A stretch of DNA of 64,000 bases from VBDM01 sp964430565. GTDB taxonomy: Bacteria; Pseudomonadota; Gammaproteobacteria; Burkholderiales; SG8-39. The translations under genes were made by a program, and so were the position numbers. Shown piece after piece: positions 1 to 7,433 of the stretch (the stretch's first letter is position 1; each line of letters opens with the position of its first letter). Below the pieces are notes generated by a model. That model was not told the DNA's origin, did not search any database, and saw only the letters and a list, made by a program, of their open reading frames with translations. The DNA lies in contig CAYSFD010000047.1 in the NCBI GenBank assembly GCA_964430565.1, positions 134,106 to 198,105 of the forward strand, written 5' to 3'.

Positions 1-35
1 AACTCTTTGCACTTGCGATCAAGGCCGCCGCATGA
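1..35 (+). CDS. C-terminal end of an upstream polysaccharide-cluster gene (partial)
   Basis: The first bases read in frame as a short alanine- and leucine-rich tail (LFALAIKAAA) ending in TGA at 33-35. This stop overlaps the ATG of the next gene in an ATGA arrangement, which is how several other genes in this window are coupled. The hydrophobic tail would fit a membrane protein such as a flippase or polymerase, but only about ten codons are visible, so no function can be assigned. It mainly shows that the polysaccharide operon continues beyond the left edge. Confidence 0.35.
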   Translation, partial: LFALAIKAAA

Positions 36-475
36 AAGTCTGTATTGTGTCCTCGTGCGGTGGCCACTTGACCGAAGTCCGCTTGCTCAAGCCCGCCTAC
101 CAGAAATATGAGCATTTCTACGTACTGAACGACAAGGCCCTCCTGCCTGAGGACATGACCGGGCGCACGTATTTCATCGCTCACTCGGAGCGGGACTGGA
201 AGCTCCTCCTCAACCTTTGGGAGGCGTACAAGATCCTGCGCAAGGAGAAGCCGGCCGTGATCTTGAGTACGGGAGCGGGACCTGCTGTGCCGTTCGCCCT
301 GGTCGGCAAGCTGTTTTACAGGATCTGCGTCGTCTATGTCGAGACCATCACGCGCGTAGAGCGTCCTTCGTTGACCGGACGGATCATGTATTGGCTGTCA
401 GACCATTTCTATTATCAGCATCGCCCGCTCGCGAGCTTTTTTCCCAAGGGCCGGCACGGCGGCACGCTTATTTAG
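32..475 (+). CDS. ALG14/PssD-like glycosyltransferase membrane-anchor subunit
   Basis: A 147-residue protein of the ALG14/PssD/EpsD family, the subunit that anchors a split GT28-type sugar transferase at the inner membrane and contributes the acceptor-binding half. The family N-terminus is clear (SSCGGHLTE at residues 7-15), as is the STGAGPAVPF stretch at 79-88 and the following hydrophobic VYVET segment. The length matches stand-alone PssD proteins. The catalytic partner, an ALG13-like protein, lies at 1136-1636, with a methyltransferase gene between the two. Start is ATG overlapping the stop of the preceding partial frame. The family function (transfer of a sugar from a UDP-sugar to a lipid-linked saccharide) is known; the actual sugar is not readable here. 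Confidence 0.85.
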   Translation: MKVCIVSSCGGHLTEVRLLKPAYQKYEHFYVLNDKALLPEDMTGRTYFIAHSERDWKLLLNLWEAYKILRKEKPAVILSTGAGPAVPFALVGKLFYRICVVYVETITRVERPSLTGRIMYWLSDHFYYQHRPLASFFPKGRHGGTLI

Positions 476-485
476 GGAACGCAAG

Positions 486-1139
486 GTGGCAGGACAGGAC
501 AAATATTCCGTCGACAGCGAGCGACTCTACTACAGCAGTTCGCGTGAGGACCGCTCGGCCCTTCCCTACGCTCACTTGGATCAGTATCTCAGAGGATCGG
601 TCGGCATTGATGCGTTTCGGGGAAAGACAGTCCTCGACATCGGTGCTGGGGAAGGAATCTACAGCGCCTGGATTGCCGATCGCGGGGGCGCAAGACAGGT
701 CCTTGGCGTTGAACTGACCGAGCACAGAATCCGGCGGGAGTACGAGAATCGCCTGCCCAATCTTCGTTTTGTAAGCGGAGATATATTTGAATTGCCAGTT
801 GGAGACGGGTACGACGTAGTGTTCATGAATCTGGTCTTGCATCATCTCAGATTCAGGCTGGATGACGTGTTCTCGATTGTCCGCCGGGCGCTGGCGCCAG
901 GGGGTGTATTAATCGCGTTCGAGCCGAATGTCTATTCGCCACTTTCTGCTTTGGCACATCTAATCCATGCGCGCTCCACGAACGAGGGATTTCTGTCGTC
1001 TCGGCGAGTTGCGAAAGAGCTACGGAAGAACGGCTTTGGCGAGGTGCGCGTCGGCTATTTCTGGCGAAACCGATTCTGGGCGCGGAATCCTCTGCTTGGC
1101 TCGAGCTTCTGGGTTCGCGCAATCAAATTGGACTCATGA
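486..1139 (+). CDS. class I SAM-dependent methyltransferase
   Basis: A 217-residue class I methyltransferase starting at GTG 486. Motif I (VLDIGAGEGIYS, residues 49-60) is the SAM-binding loop; further motifs follow around FVSGDIFELPV and VVFMNLVLHHL, and the ALAPGGVLIAFEPN stretch is the usual post-I strand and loop of Methyltransf_11/25 enzymes. It sits 10 bases after the ALG14-like gene and its stop overlaps the ATG of the ALG13-like gene (ATGA), so all three should be translated as a coupled unit. By position it probably methylates a sugar or a lipid-linked glycan intermediate, for example as a chain-end cap; this is inference. The substrate could equally be a protein or small molecule. 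Confidence 0.8.
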   Translation: MAGQDKYSVDSERLYYSSSREDRSALPYAHLDQYLRGSVGIDAFRGKTVLDIGAGEGIYSAWIADRGGARQVLGVELTEHRIRREYENRLPNLRFVSGDIFELPVGDGYDVVFMNLVLHHLRFRLDDVFSIVRRALAPGGVLIAFEPNVYSPLSALAHLIHARSTNEGFLSSRRVAKELRKNGFGEVRVGYFWRNRFWARNPLLGSSFWVRAIKLDS

Positions 1140-1636
1140 TGCCCGGGACCTTTGTCTCCGTGGGGAACGCACATCAAGCATTCACCCGTCTGATAGGCGT
1201 GGTCTTCGCAGCGAGGGATTTACTTCCCCAGCCCATCATCGTCCAACACGGAGATACGCCTTGCGACAGCCATGCATTGAATCCGGTTGCATTTCTTCCC
1301 CCGGCTGAATACGAGAAGCAGGTACTCGATGCCGACATCGTGATCATGCATGCCGGCGCCGGCTCGATCCTCCACGCGATACAAGCCGGGAAAGTACCGA
1401 TCGTGATGGCTCGGCTCAAACGATATGGGGAGATCGTGGACGACCATCAATTGGAATTCTCCGGAGCGCTGGCGGCGGAAGGTCGTGTGGTGCTGATTCA
1501 TGATGGGGCCGAGCTCGAGCAGGCGGCGACGGAGGCGCTGCGGCGCCAGAGTGCCATGCCGGCTCGTTCGTCTCCCCCGCGGCTGGTCGGCCTTGTCCGC
1601 GAGGTGCTCGAGCGATGCGCGCGTGAGGTGAAGTGA
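1136..1636 (+). CDS. ALG13/PssE-like GT28 C-terminal glycosyltransferase subunit
   Basis: A 166-residue protein equivalent to the C-terminal half of MurG/GT28 enzymes, the UDP-sugar-binding catalytic partner of ALG14/PssD. The nucleotide-sugar loop is visible as MHAGAGSI at residues 71-78, followed by a conserved proline-containing strand (KVPIVMARL) and GEIVDDHQ at 98-105, the family motif that closes over the donor. Translation is coupled to the methyltransferase by an ATGA overlap; two ATG codons (1136, 1139) are possible starts. It should form a complex with the product of 32-475 on the cytoplasmic face of the membrane. The two halves are usually adjacent genes; here they are separated by the methyltransferase gene. 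Confidence 0.85.
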   Translation: MMPGTFVSVGNAHQAFTRLIGVVFAARDLLPQPIIVQHGDTPCDSHALNPVAFLPPAEYEKQVLDADIVIMHAGAGSILHAIQAGKVPIVMARLKRYGEIVDDHQLEFSGALAAEGRVVLIHDGAELEQAATEALRRQSAMPARSSPPRLVGLVREVLERCAREVK

Positions 1637-1707
1637 GGTTGATGTCTGGTCCGGTGATTCATATAACCTTCGGTTTCAGGGTTCGGTTGCGTTGAAGGAA
1701 TATCGGA

Positions 1708-3498
1708 TTGGCCAGCTTCGTTCTCGGTATTAATGCGTTTCATGGTGACTCCGCCGCATGCCTGGTGCGGGATGGCGAGTTGGTATGCGCCGTCGAGGAG
1801 GAGCGCTTCCGCCGTGTAAAACACTGGGCGGGCTTTCCCTTAGAGGCGATCCGCTATTGCCTGCAAGAGGCAGGGGTCGGTCTCGCCGATATCCGGCACG
1901 TAGCAGTCAATCAGGATTCGAAAGCCAATCTCTGGAAGAAAGTGGGCTATCTCTTGTCGAGACGGCCCGAGCTTTCGCTCGTCATGGACCGGATCCGCAA
2001 CAAGCGCGAACGGGCGCAGGTGGATGAGGAGCTCGAGCGCTGCTTCCCCGGCGAACGGTTCCGGGGAGAGGTGCACGAGGTAGAGCACCATCTCGCGCAC
2101 TTGGGCTCGGCGTTTCTCGTCTCGCCTTTCGAACGGGCGGTGGCGGTTTCAGTGGATGGCTTCGGCGATTTCGCGAGCGCGGCGTGGGGCGTTGGCGAGG
2201 GCCGGTCCGTCGAGGTGGACGAGCGCGTGTATTTCCCTCACTCGCTGGGGATTTTCTATCAGGCGATGACGCAGTATCTGGGCTTTCCCCATTACGGGGA
2301 TGAATACAAGGTGATGGGGTTGGCTCCTTATGGTGAGCCGCGGTTCATAGGCGAGATGCGGGAAATTGTGCGGCCTCTGAGCGATGGTTCGTTCAAGTTG
2401 AACCTCGACTACTTCAGACACCATCGCGAGAAAGTGGATTACGAATGGGACAACGGCGAGCCGGTGGTTGGCGCGCTTTTCTCGCCCAAGCTCGAAGTCC
2501 TGCTGGGACCCGCCAGAAATAAGGACGAGGAACTAACCCAGCGGTACCGGGATGTCGCGCGATCTGTGCAGGCCATGTACGAGGAAGCGTTCTTCAATCT
2601 GCTGAACCGGCTTCATGATCGATACAAGTTGGATAGTTTGGTCTTGGCGGGCGGTTGTGCGATGAACTCGGTCGCGAACGGCAAGGTGTACCGGAACACG
2701 CCGTTTCGCCGTCTTTACGTCCAATCCGCGGCGGGGGACGCGGGCGGCGCCATCGGCGCGGCGTTCGTGGTTTGGCACAGATCGCAGAAAGAGGGGAGTC
2801 GTCAGCATCGCCCCGAACCTCAGAAGCAGACAGACGGTCGATTTGTCATGGACCACGCTTTTTGGGGCCCGGAATTCGGCAGCGAGCAGATTGCAGCGAT
2901 ACTACGCAACGCCCAGGTAGAGTTGCAGGAAAAAGGCTGCGTCGTACAAGAGGTCCGGGACGAGATGGCTTTGTGCGGAAGAACCGCGGAAGCGATTGCG
3001 GAGGGCAAGGTGGTGGGGTGGTTTCAAGGCCGCATGGAATGGGGCCCGCGCGCGCTCGGCAATCGCTCGATTGTGTGCGACCCGCGCCGCGCGGACATCA
3101 AGGACATTCTCAATTCGAAGATAAAACGGCGGGAATCGTTCCGGCCGTTCGCGCCGTCGATCCTTCGGGAGGCTGTGGCGGAATGGTTCGAAACCGATGA
3201 CGACGTGCCTTTCATGACGCAGGCCTATCAGGTTCGTCCGGAGAAGCGCGCGCTGATTCCCGCAGTGACGCATGTCGATGGGTCGGGGCGGCTGCAGACG
3301 GTCACGCGCGGCGCGAATCCGCTCTACTACCGGCTGATCGATGCTTTCCGGGCGCTCACGGGCGTCCCGGTCGTGTTGAATACGTCGTTCAACGAAAACG
3401 AGCCTATCGTGTGCCGGCCCGAGGAAGCGCTCGATTGCTTTCTTCGGACACGCATGGATTGGCTGGTGCTGGGCAACCGGATCGTCTCGCGCGGCTGA
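1708..3498 (+). CDS. carbamoyltransferase, NodU/CmcH family
   Basis: A 596-residue carbamoyltransferase. These enzymes use carbamoyl phosphate and ATP, via a carbamoyl-adenylate, to carbamoylate a hydroxyl of a sugar or antibiotic. The N-terminal Kae1-like domain begins GINAFHGDSAACLV (residues 7-20) with the HGDSAA motif; the metal/adenylate region and the C-terminal carbamoyltransferase domain carry EWGPRALGNRSI beginning near residue 444 and VVLNTSFNENEPIV near 558. Start is taken as TTG 1708 because a GAAGGAA ribosome site lies at 1694-1700 and the encoded N-terminus aligns with the family without extension. In this operon the likely target is a sugar residue of the glycan, as NodU does for Nod factor. 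The substrate itself is inferred. Confidence 0.9.
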   Translation: MASFVLGINAFHGDSAACLVRDGELVCAVEEERFRRVKHWAGFPLEAIRYCLQEAGVGLADIRHVAVNQDSKANLWKKVGYLLSRRPELSLVMDRIRNKRERAQVDEELERCFPGERFRGEVHEVEHHLAHLGSAFLVSPFERAVAVSVDGFGDFASAAWGVGEGRSVEVDERVYFPHSLGIFYQAMTQYLGFPHYGDEYKVMGLAPYGEPRFIGEMREIVRPLSDGSFKLNLDYFRHHREKVDYEWDNGEPVVGALFSPKLEVLLGPARNKDEELTQRYRDVARSVQAMYEEAFFNLLNRLHDRYKLDSLVLAGGCAMNSVANGKVYRNTPFRRLYVQSAAGDAGGAIGAAFVVWHRSQKEGSRQHRPEPQKQTDGRFVMDHAFWGPEFGSEQIAAILRNAQVELQEKGCVVQEVRDEMALCGRTAEAIAEGKVVGWFQGRMEWGPRALGNRSIVCDPRRADIKDILNSKIKRRESFRPFAPSILREAVAEWFETDDDVPFMTQAYQVRPEKRALIPAVTHVDGSGRLQTVTRGANPLYYRLIDAFRALTGVPVVLNTSFNENEPIVCRPEEALDCFLRTRMDWLVLGNRIVSRG

Positions 3499-4733
3499 TG
3501 GATTCGCGCGCGCGCCGGATATTCTTCGTCAACCGCTTCTTCTTCCCGGATCTGACGGCGACCAGCCAGATACTGAGCGATCTTGCCTTTACGCTTGCGG
3601 AGCGCGGCCTTTCGGTGACGGTGATCACGAGCCGGCTGCGCCACGGCGACCCCACGGCGCTGTTTCCGCGCCGCGAGAGCCTACGCGGGGTCGACGTCGT
3701 GCGCGTCCGGACCACCCGTTTCGGGGGAGGGGCTCGGCTGAGGTGGCGCGCGCTGGATTACTTGAGCTTCTACTTGCCGGCGATGCTCGCTCTCCTCGTC
3801 CGGGTGAGGAGGGGGGACCTGATTGTGGCGAAGACCGATCCGCCGCTGGTTTCGGTTTTCGCGTCGGTTGTCGCGTGGCTACGCGGAGCCCGGCTGGTCA
3901 ACTGGCTGCAGGATGTTTTTCCCGAGATCGCCGAGAACACGCAGGTGGGCGTCTTCCTGCGAGGCCTGCCGGGGTGGTGCCTGAGGAAGCTTCGGGACGC
4001 AAGCCTTCACCGGGCGCTGATCAACGTGGTGCTCGGGGAGTCGATGCTGCGGCTGGTCCTGGCAAGAGGTGTGCCTCAGGAGCGCATTCGTGTGGTCGCC
4101 AACTGGGTGGACGACCGCAAGATCACCCCGCTTCCTCGGGGTGAAAGCACGCTGCGCGCGCCCTGGGGGCTGGAAGGAAAATTCGTCGTCGGTTATTCGG
4201 GGAACATGGGGCAGGTACATGAGTTCGACACCATTATTTCGGCCGCCACGCGCCTCGTTCGGCGCGAAGATATCGTGTTTCTGTTTATAGGATCGGGCAA
4301 GCAGCGCCGGATCGTGGAAACACAGGTAGAGGAAAGGGGACTGCGAAACGTGCGCTTCAAGCCCTTCCAGGATCAGGGCGTGCTGCGCGAGAGCCTGGGC
4401 GCGCTGGACGTTCATTTCGTGACTCAGCTGCCCGCCGTGGAAGGGCTGGTATTTGCAAGTAAGCTGTACGGAGGGCTCGCGGCGGGGCGGCCGGTCATCT
4501 TCATCGGACCGACCGACGGCGACATAGCGCGACTGCTCCGCGAAGGCGGCTGCGGGCTGGCGTTTGCCGCGGGCGATGCGGACGGCGTGGCAGGGGCGAT
4601 CGAGCAGCTGGCCGCGGACCGGGCCCGCGGCGAAGTCATGGGAGCGAACGGGCGCCGGATGCTCGAGTCACGCTTCAGCCGCAACAGCGCGATCGCAGCG
4701 TGGGAAGAGTTGCTTCGCGAGACAACCCGGTGA
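3498..4733 (+). CDS. glycosyltransferase family 4 (WbuB-like)
   Basis: A 411-residue GT4-type, GT-B fold glycosyltransferase with a WbuB-like N-terminus (FFVNRFFFPDLTATSQIL) typical of enzymes that remodel fucosamine or other sugars in O-antigen and exopolysaccharide clusters. The C-terminal Rossmann domain contains VVGYSGNMGQVHEFDTI and the donor-binding region FASKLYGGLAAGRPVIFIG, equivalent to the EX7E area of the family. The ATG at 3498 is chosen over an upstream in-frame codon at 3411 because it overlaps the carbamoyltransferase stop (TGATG), consistent with coupling, and because the family N-terminus begins there. It is the last gene of the glycan operon; a hairpin and a tRNA follow. 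Confidence 0.87.
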   Translation: MDSRARRIFFVNRFFFPDLTATSQILSDLAFTLAERGLSVTVITSRLRHGDPTALFPRRESLRGVDVVRVRTTRFGGGARLRWRALDYLSFYLPAMLALLVRVRRGDLIVAKTDPPLVSVFASVVAWLRGARLVNWLQDVFPEIAENTQVGVFLRGLPGWCLRKLRDASLHRALINVVLGESMLRLVLARGVPQERIRVVANWVDDRKITPLPRGESTLRAPWGLEGKFVVGYSGNMGQVHEFDTIISAATRLVRREDIVFLFIGSGKQRRIVETQVEERGLRNVRFKPFQDQGVLRESLGALDVHFVTQLPAVEGLVFASKLYGGLAAGRPVIFIGPTDGDIARLLREGGCGLAFAAGDADGVAGAIEQLAADRARGEVMGANGRRMLESRFSRNSAIAAWEELLRETTR

Positions 4734-4762
4734 AAGTGCCCGCCGCAGTGCGCTAAAATCGA

Positions 4763-4793
4763 GGCCCTCGCGTCCGCGTCGAAGGCGAGGGCC
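4763..4793 (+). terminator. hairpin between the glycan operon and tRNA-Ser
   Basis: A 9-bp perfect stem (GGCCCTCGC at 4763-4771 with GCGAGGGCC at 4785-4793) closes a 13-base loop. There is no T-run after it, so it is not a classical intrinsic terminator. It may cap the 3' end of the upstream transcript or form the 5' leader of the tRNA precursor, since a TAAAAT at 4754-4759 could serve as a -10 box for the tRNA. Confidence 0.45.
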
Positions 4794-4797
4794 CGAT

Positions 4798-4888
4798 GGA
4801 GAGGTGGATGAGTGGTTTAAGTCGCACGCCTGGAAAGCGTGTTTAGGTTAATAACCTAACGTGGGTTCGAATCCCACCCTCTCCGCCA
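4798..4888 (+). tRNA. tRNA-Ser, anticodon GGA
   Basis: A complete class II tRNA of 91 bases with encoded CCA. The acceptor stem GGAGAGG (4798-4804) pairs with CCTCTCC (4878-4884); the anticodon stem CACGC/GCGTG encloses the loop CTGGAAA with anticodon GGA at 4832-4834. A long variable arm (GTTTAGG, loop, CCTAAC) and a GTGGG-TTCGAAT-CCCAC T-arm follow. It reads UCC and UCU serine codons. It is an isolated tRNA gene between the glycan operon and a MetE-like gene. Confidence 0.97.
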
Positions 4889-4923
4889 AGAACAGGACCT
4901 GTGCTGCAAGCCCGCCCTCAAGG

Positions 4924-6024
4924 ATGACAACCATGCCCGCAACCCCTCCGTTTCGAGCCGACCAGGTCGGCAGCCTTCTGCGCCCGGAGGAGCTGCACGA
5001 TGCGCGCTCCCAGGCCAAGGCGGGCGCGATCTCGCACGCCCAGTTGAAGGAAGTCGAGGACCGCTGCATCCGGGTGGCCGTGGCCAAGCAGGAATCGATC
5101 GGGCTCAAGGCGGTGACCGATGGCGAGTACCGGCGCGATTTCTGGCACCTCGACTTCGTTCGGCAGCTCGATGGTGTAGCGCTGAGGCCCGTAGTCGGCA
5201 TGACTTTCCAGGCCGAGGACGTGCCGCCGATGGCGGCCGTCGTGGGCAAGGTCCGATGCACCCGGCCGATCATGGTGGACCACTTCAGCTATCTGAAGTC
5301 GGTGGCGAAGGCGGTCCCCAAGCTTTGCATCCCGGCGCCGGCAACGCTGCACTTCCGCGGGGGGCGCAACGCGATCTCGCGCGGAGCCTACCCCGATCTC
5401 GCCGAGTTCTGGGCGGACGCCGCGGCGGCGTACCGCCAGGCGATCGCGCACATCGCCGCGGCCGGCTGCACTTACTTGCAGCTCGACGACGTGAGCTTCG
5501 CGTATCTGTGCGACGCCAAGGCGCGCGAGAACTTCCGCGCGAATGGCGACAATCCTGCAACCTTGCCCCGGACCTATGCCGAGGCGATCAACGCGGCGCT
5601 CGCCGGGCGGCCTGCGGGAATGAACGTTACCCTGCACACCTGCCGCGGCAACTTTCGCAGCACCTGGTTCGCCGAAGGCGGCTACAAGGACCAGGTAATC
5701 GATGCGATGTTCTCGACCGACGTCGACGGCTACTTCATGGAGTACGACACCGAACGCGCGGGCGGCTTCGAGCCGCTGCGCCGGCTTCCGAAAGGAAAGA
5801 AAGTGGTGCTCGGCCTGGTCACGACCAAGTCGGGGACATTGGAGAAAAAGGACGTTCTCAAGCGCCGCATCGACCAGGCGGCGAAGTACGTGCCGCTGGA
5901 GAACCTGTGTCTTTCGCCGCAATGCGGTTTTGCGAGCACCCATCACGGCAACGACCTTACCGAGGACGAGCAGTGGAGGAAACTTGAACTGGTGGTCGAG
6001 GTTGCGCGCGAGGTGTGGAACTGA
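4924..6024 (+). CDS. MetE-C-like zinc methyltransferase (core methionine synthase family), copy 1
   Basis: A 366-residue protein corresponding to the C-terminal catalytic barrel of cobalamin-independent methionine synthase, without the N-terminal MetE domain (YxjG/YxjH and core-MetE type). Zinc ligands are visible as H238-T-C240 (HTCRGN) and C334 (SPQCGF), with an acidic ligand probably in the FMEYDTERAGGF segment. The N-terminal RADQVGSLLRP motif is typical. Family members transfer a methyl group to homocysteine or act on other thiols such as coenzyme M; this genome segment also has MetH and MetF, so a purely biosynthetic role is not required. Start ATG 4924 is chosen; an earlier frame would run into the tRNA. 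A related gene follows at 6217 and a TRAP transporter after that, suggesting a shared substrate. Confidence 0.82.
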   Translation: MTTMPATPPFRADQVGSLLRPEELHDARSQAKAGAISHAQLKEVEDRCIRVAVAKQESIGLKAVTDGEYRRDFWHLDFVRQLDGVALRPVVGMTFQAEDVPPMAAVVGKVRCTRPIMVDHFSYLKSVAKAVPKLCIPAPATLHFRGGRNAISRGAYPDLAEFWADAAAAYRQAIAHIAAAGCTYLQLDDVSFAYLCDAKARENFRANGDNPATLPRTYAEAINAALAGRPAGMNVTLHTCRGNFRSTWFAEGGYKDQVIDAMFSTDVDGYFMEYDTERAGGFEPLRRLPKGKKVVLGLVTTKSGTLEKKDVLKRRIDQAAKYVPLENLCLSPQCGFASTHHGNDLTEDEQWRKLELVVEVAREVWN

Positions 6025-6074
6025 GGAGGGAACCTCTGAATATGTAGCGGGAATGACGACATTGCATTTGTGCG

Positions 6075-6132
6075 GAGCTTGCCTAGCTCGACGGCGAGTA
6101 GACCTGGGGTTGTGGGCGCGAGCCCACCGCCG
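6075..6132 (+). ncRNA. candidate structured leader RNA before the second MetE-like gene
   Basis: The 192-base gap between two MetE-like genes contains clustered stems: GAGCT/AGCTC (6075-6079 with 6085-6089), an outer CGGCG/CGCCG (6092-6096 with 6128-6132) and a nested GTGGGC/GCCCAC (6112-6117 with 6122-6127) closed by a GCGA tetraloop. It lies 84 bases before the next start codon. I do not recognise a known riboswitch consensus. It may be a regulatory leader or only a processing structure. Confidence 0.3.
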
Positions 6133-6216
6133 GAAGCCCTGAGCAAGTGGGATTGGTTGTCGTTTCCGCGCGCATGTGGATGATGTAGCATCCTCCCCGG
6201 AGGAGAAGTCAGTCCA

Positions 6217-7395
6217 ATGTACACGGCAACCGCGGGAATCTTGCTGCCCACGACCATTATCGGCTCGCTGCCGCGGCCGGGTTGGTACACCGAAAACCTC
6301 GGCCGGCGCAATTTTCGCGAGGCGATGGTGGATCGCTCGTACCGCGAGCAGTATCTCGACGCGGCGTCCTCGCATATTCGCGACCAGGAGACGGCCGGCC
6401 TGGACATCGTCACCGACGGCGACTGCCGCTTCGACTCCGACGTCGGTGGCCACAACTGGTTTTCCTACGCGCCGATCCGGATGGACGGTTTTTCAGGTGC
6501 TTTCGCTTATCGGAAAGAGGGCGGGCGCGCCGGCGTCGTTCATCCGCGCGGACACATCCTGCACGATATTCTGGAAGCGCGCGTCATGCCCGATCTGGTC
6601 GGCCCGGTCGGGCGCGGTACGCTGCAGTACACCGCAATCTGGAAGGCGGCGCAGCGGCTGACCGCAAGGCCGGTGAAATTCGGCACCATCACCGCCGAGC
6701 TGATCGCGATGGCGGTGCGCGACCTTCACTACAAGGACTTGCGCAAGGCGATCCTCGCCATCAGCGACGCGCTCCACGAGGAGTTGGCGGAACTGGTCGA
6801 GGCGGGGTGCAAGGTGATCCAGATGGAAGAGCCGCAGATCCACCTGCTCGCCGCCAAGGGGCTCACCGACAAGGTGCTGAACCCCGATTTCATGGTCGAG
6901 GTGTTCAATAACACCGTGCGCGGATTGCGCGGCAAGGCCGAGATCTGGTGCCACACCTGCTGGGGCAACCCCGGCGCGCAACGCATCTTCAACACGCAGC
7001 CGAGCTACGCGCCGGCGATCGCGCCGCTCAATCGTGTGGATGCCGACGTACTCACGTTCGAGAACTGCAGCTCGGGCGGCATGGATCTGGAAGCGATCGG
7101 CCGCGGCATCAAGGAGAAAAAAGTTGCGATCGGCGTGGTCGATCATCACACGCTGCAGGTGGAAACGCCCGATCAGGTCGCCGAGATGGTCCGGCGCGCG
7201 TTGAAGCACATCCCCAAAGAGCGCCTGGTGCTCGCGACTGACTGCGGCATGGGCCGCGAGGGCATGAGCCGGCGCCACGCGTTCCACAAAATGGTTTCGA
7301 TCGTCCAGGGAACCAACATTGTGCGCCGCGAGCTGGGACTTCCCGAGGCCCGTTGCCTTGCGGCGGAGGAAGGGCTCTCGCTGGTCGAGAATTGA
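6217..7395 (+). CDS. MetE-C-like zinc methyltransferase (core methionine synthase family), copy 2
   Basis: A 392-residue second MetE C-terminal-domain protein, clearly related to but divergent from its upstream neighbour. It begins with the family opening LPTTIIGSLPRP and carries the zinc motif H246-T-C248 (HTCWGNPG) and C343 (TDCGMGREG); the TFENCSSGGMD segment near residue 287 is in the position of the acidic zinc ligand region of MetE. A strong ribosome site GGAGGAGAA precedes ATG 6217. Its reaction could be methyl transfer to homocysteine, or an alkyl transfer to another thiol as in epoxyalkane:coenzyme M transferase, which is the same fold. The pairing of two such genes with a TRAP transporter 38 bases downstream is the main functional clue. 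Confidence 0.82.
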   Translation: MYTATAGILLPTTIIGSLPRPGWYTENLGRRNFREAMVDRSYREQYLDAASSHIRDQETAGLDIVTDGDCRFDSDVGGHNWFSYAPIRMDGFSGAFAYRKEGGRAGVVHPRGHILHDILEARVMPDLVGPVGRGTLQYTAIWKAAQRLTARPVKFGTITAELIAMAVRDLHYKDLRKAILAISDALHEELAELVEAGCKVIQMEEPQIHLLAAKGLTDKVLNPDFMVEVFNNTVRGLRGKAEIWCHTCWGNPGAQRIFNTQPSYAPAIAPLNRVDADVLTFENCSSGGMDLEAIGRGIKEKKVAIGVVDHHTLQVETPDQVAEMVRRALKHIPKERLVLATDCGMGREGMSRRHAFHKMVSIVQGTNIVRRELGLPEARCLAAEEGLSLVEN

Positions 7396-7433
7396 CCACA
7401 GATTACGATCTACCACCCAAGGAGGAACCAGAC

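Noticed and set aside
4918..6453. Long antisense open frame (about 511 codons) over the first MetE-like gene
   Set aside because: It overlaps the intact MetE-like gene and the start of the second; it is arginine-, valine- and glycine-rich without a recognisable motif, as expected for a frame opposite a GC-rich gene.
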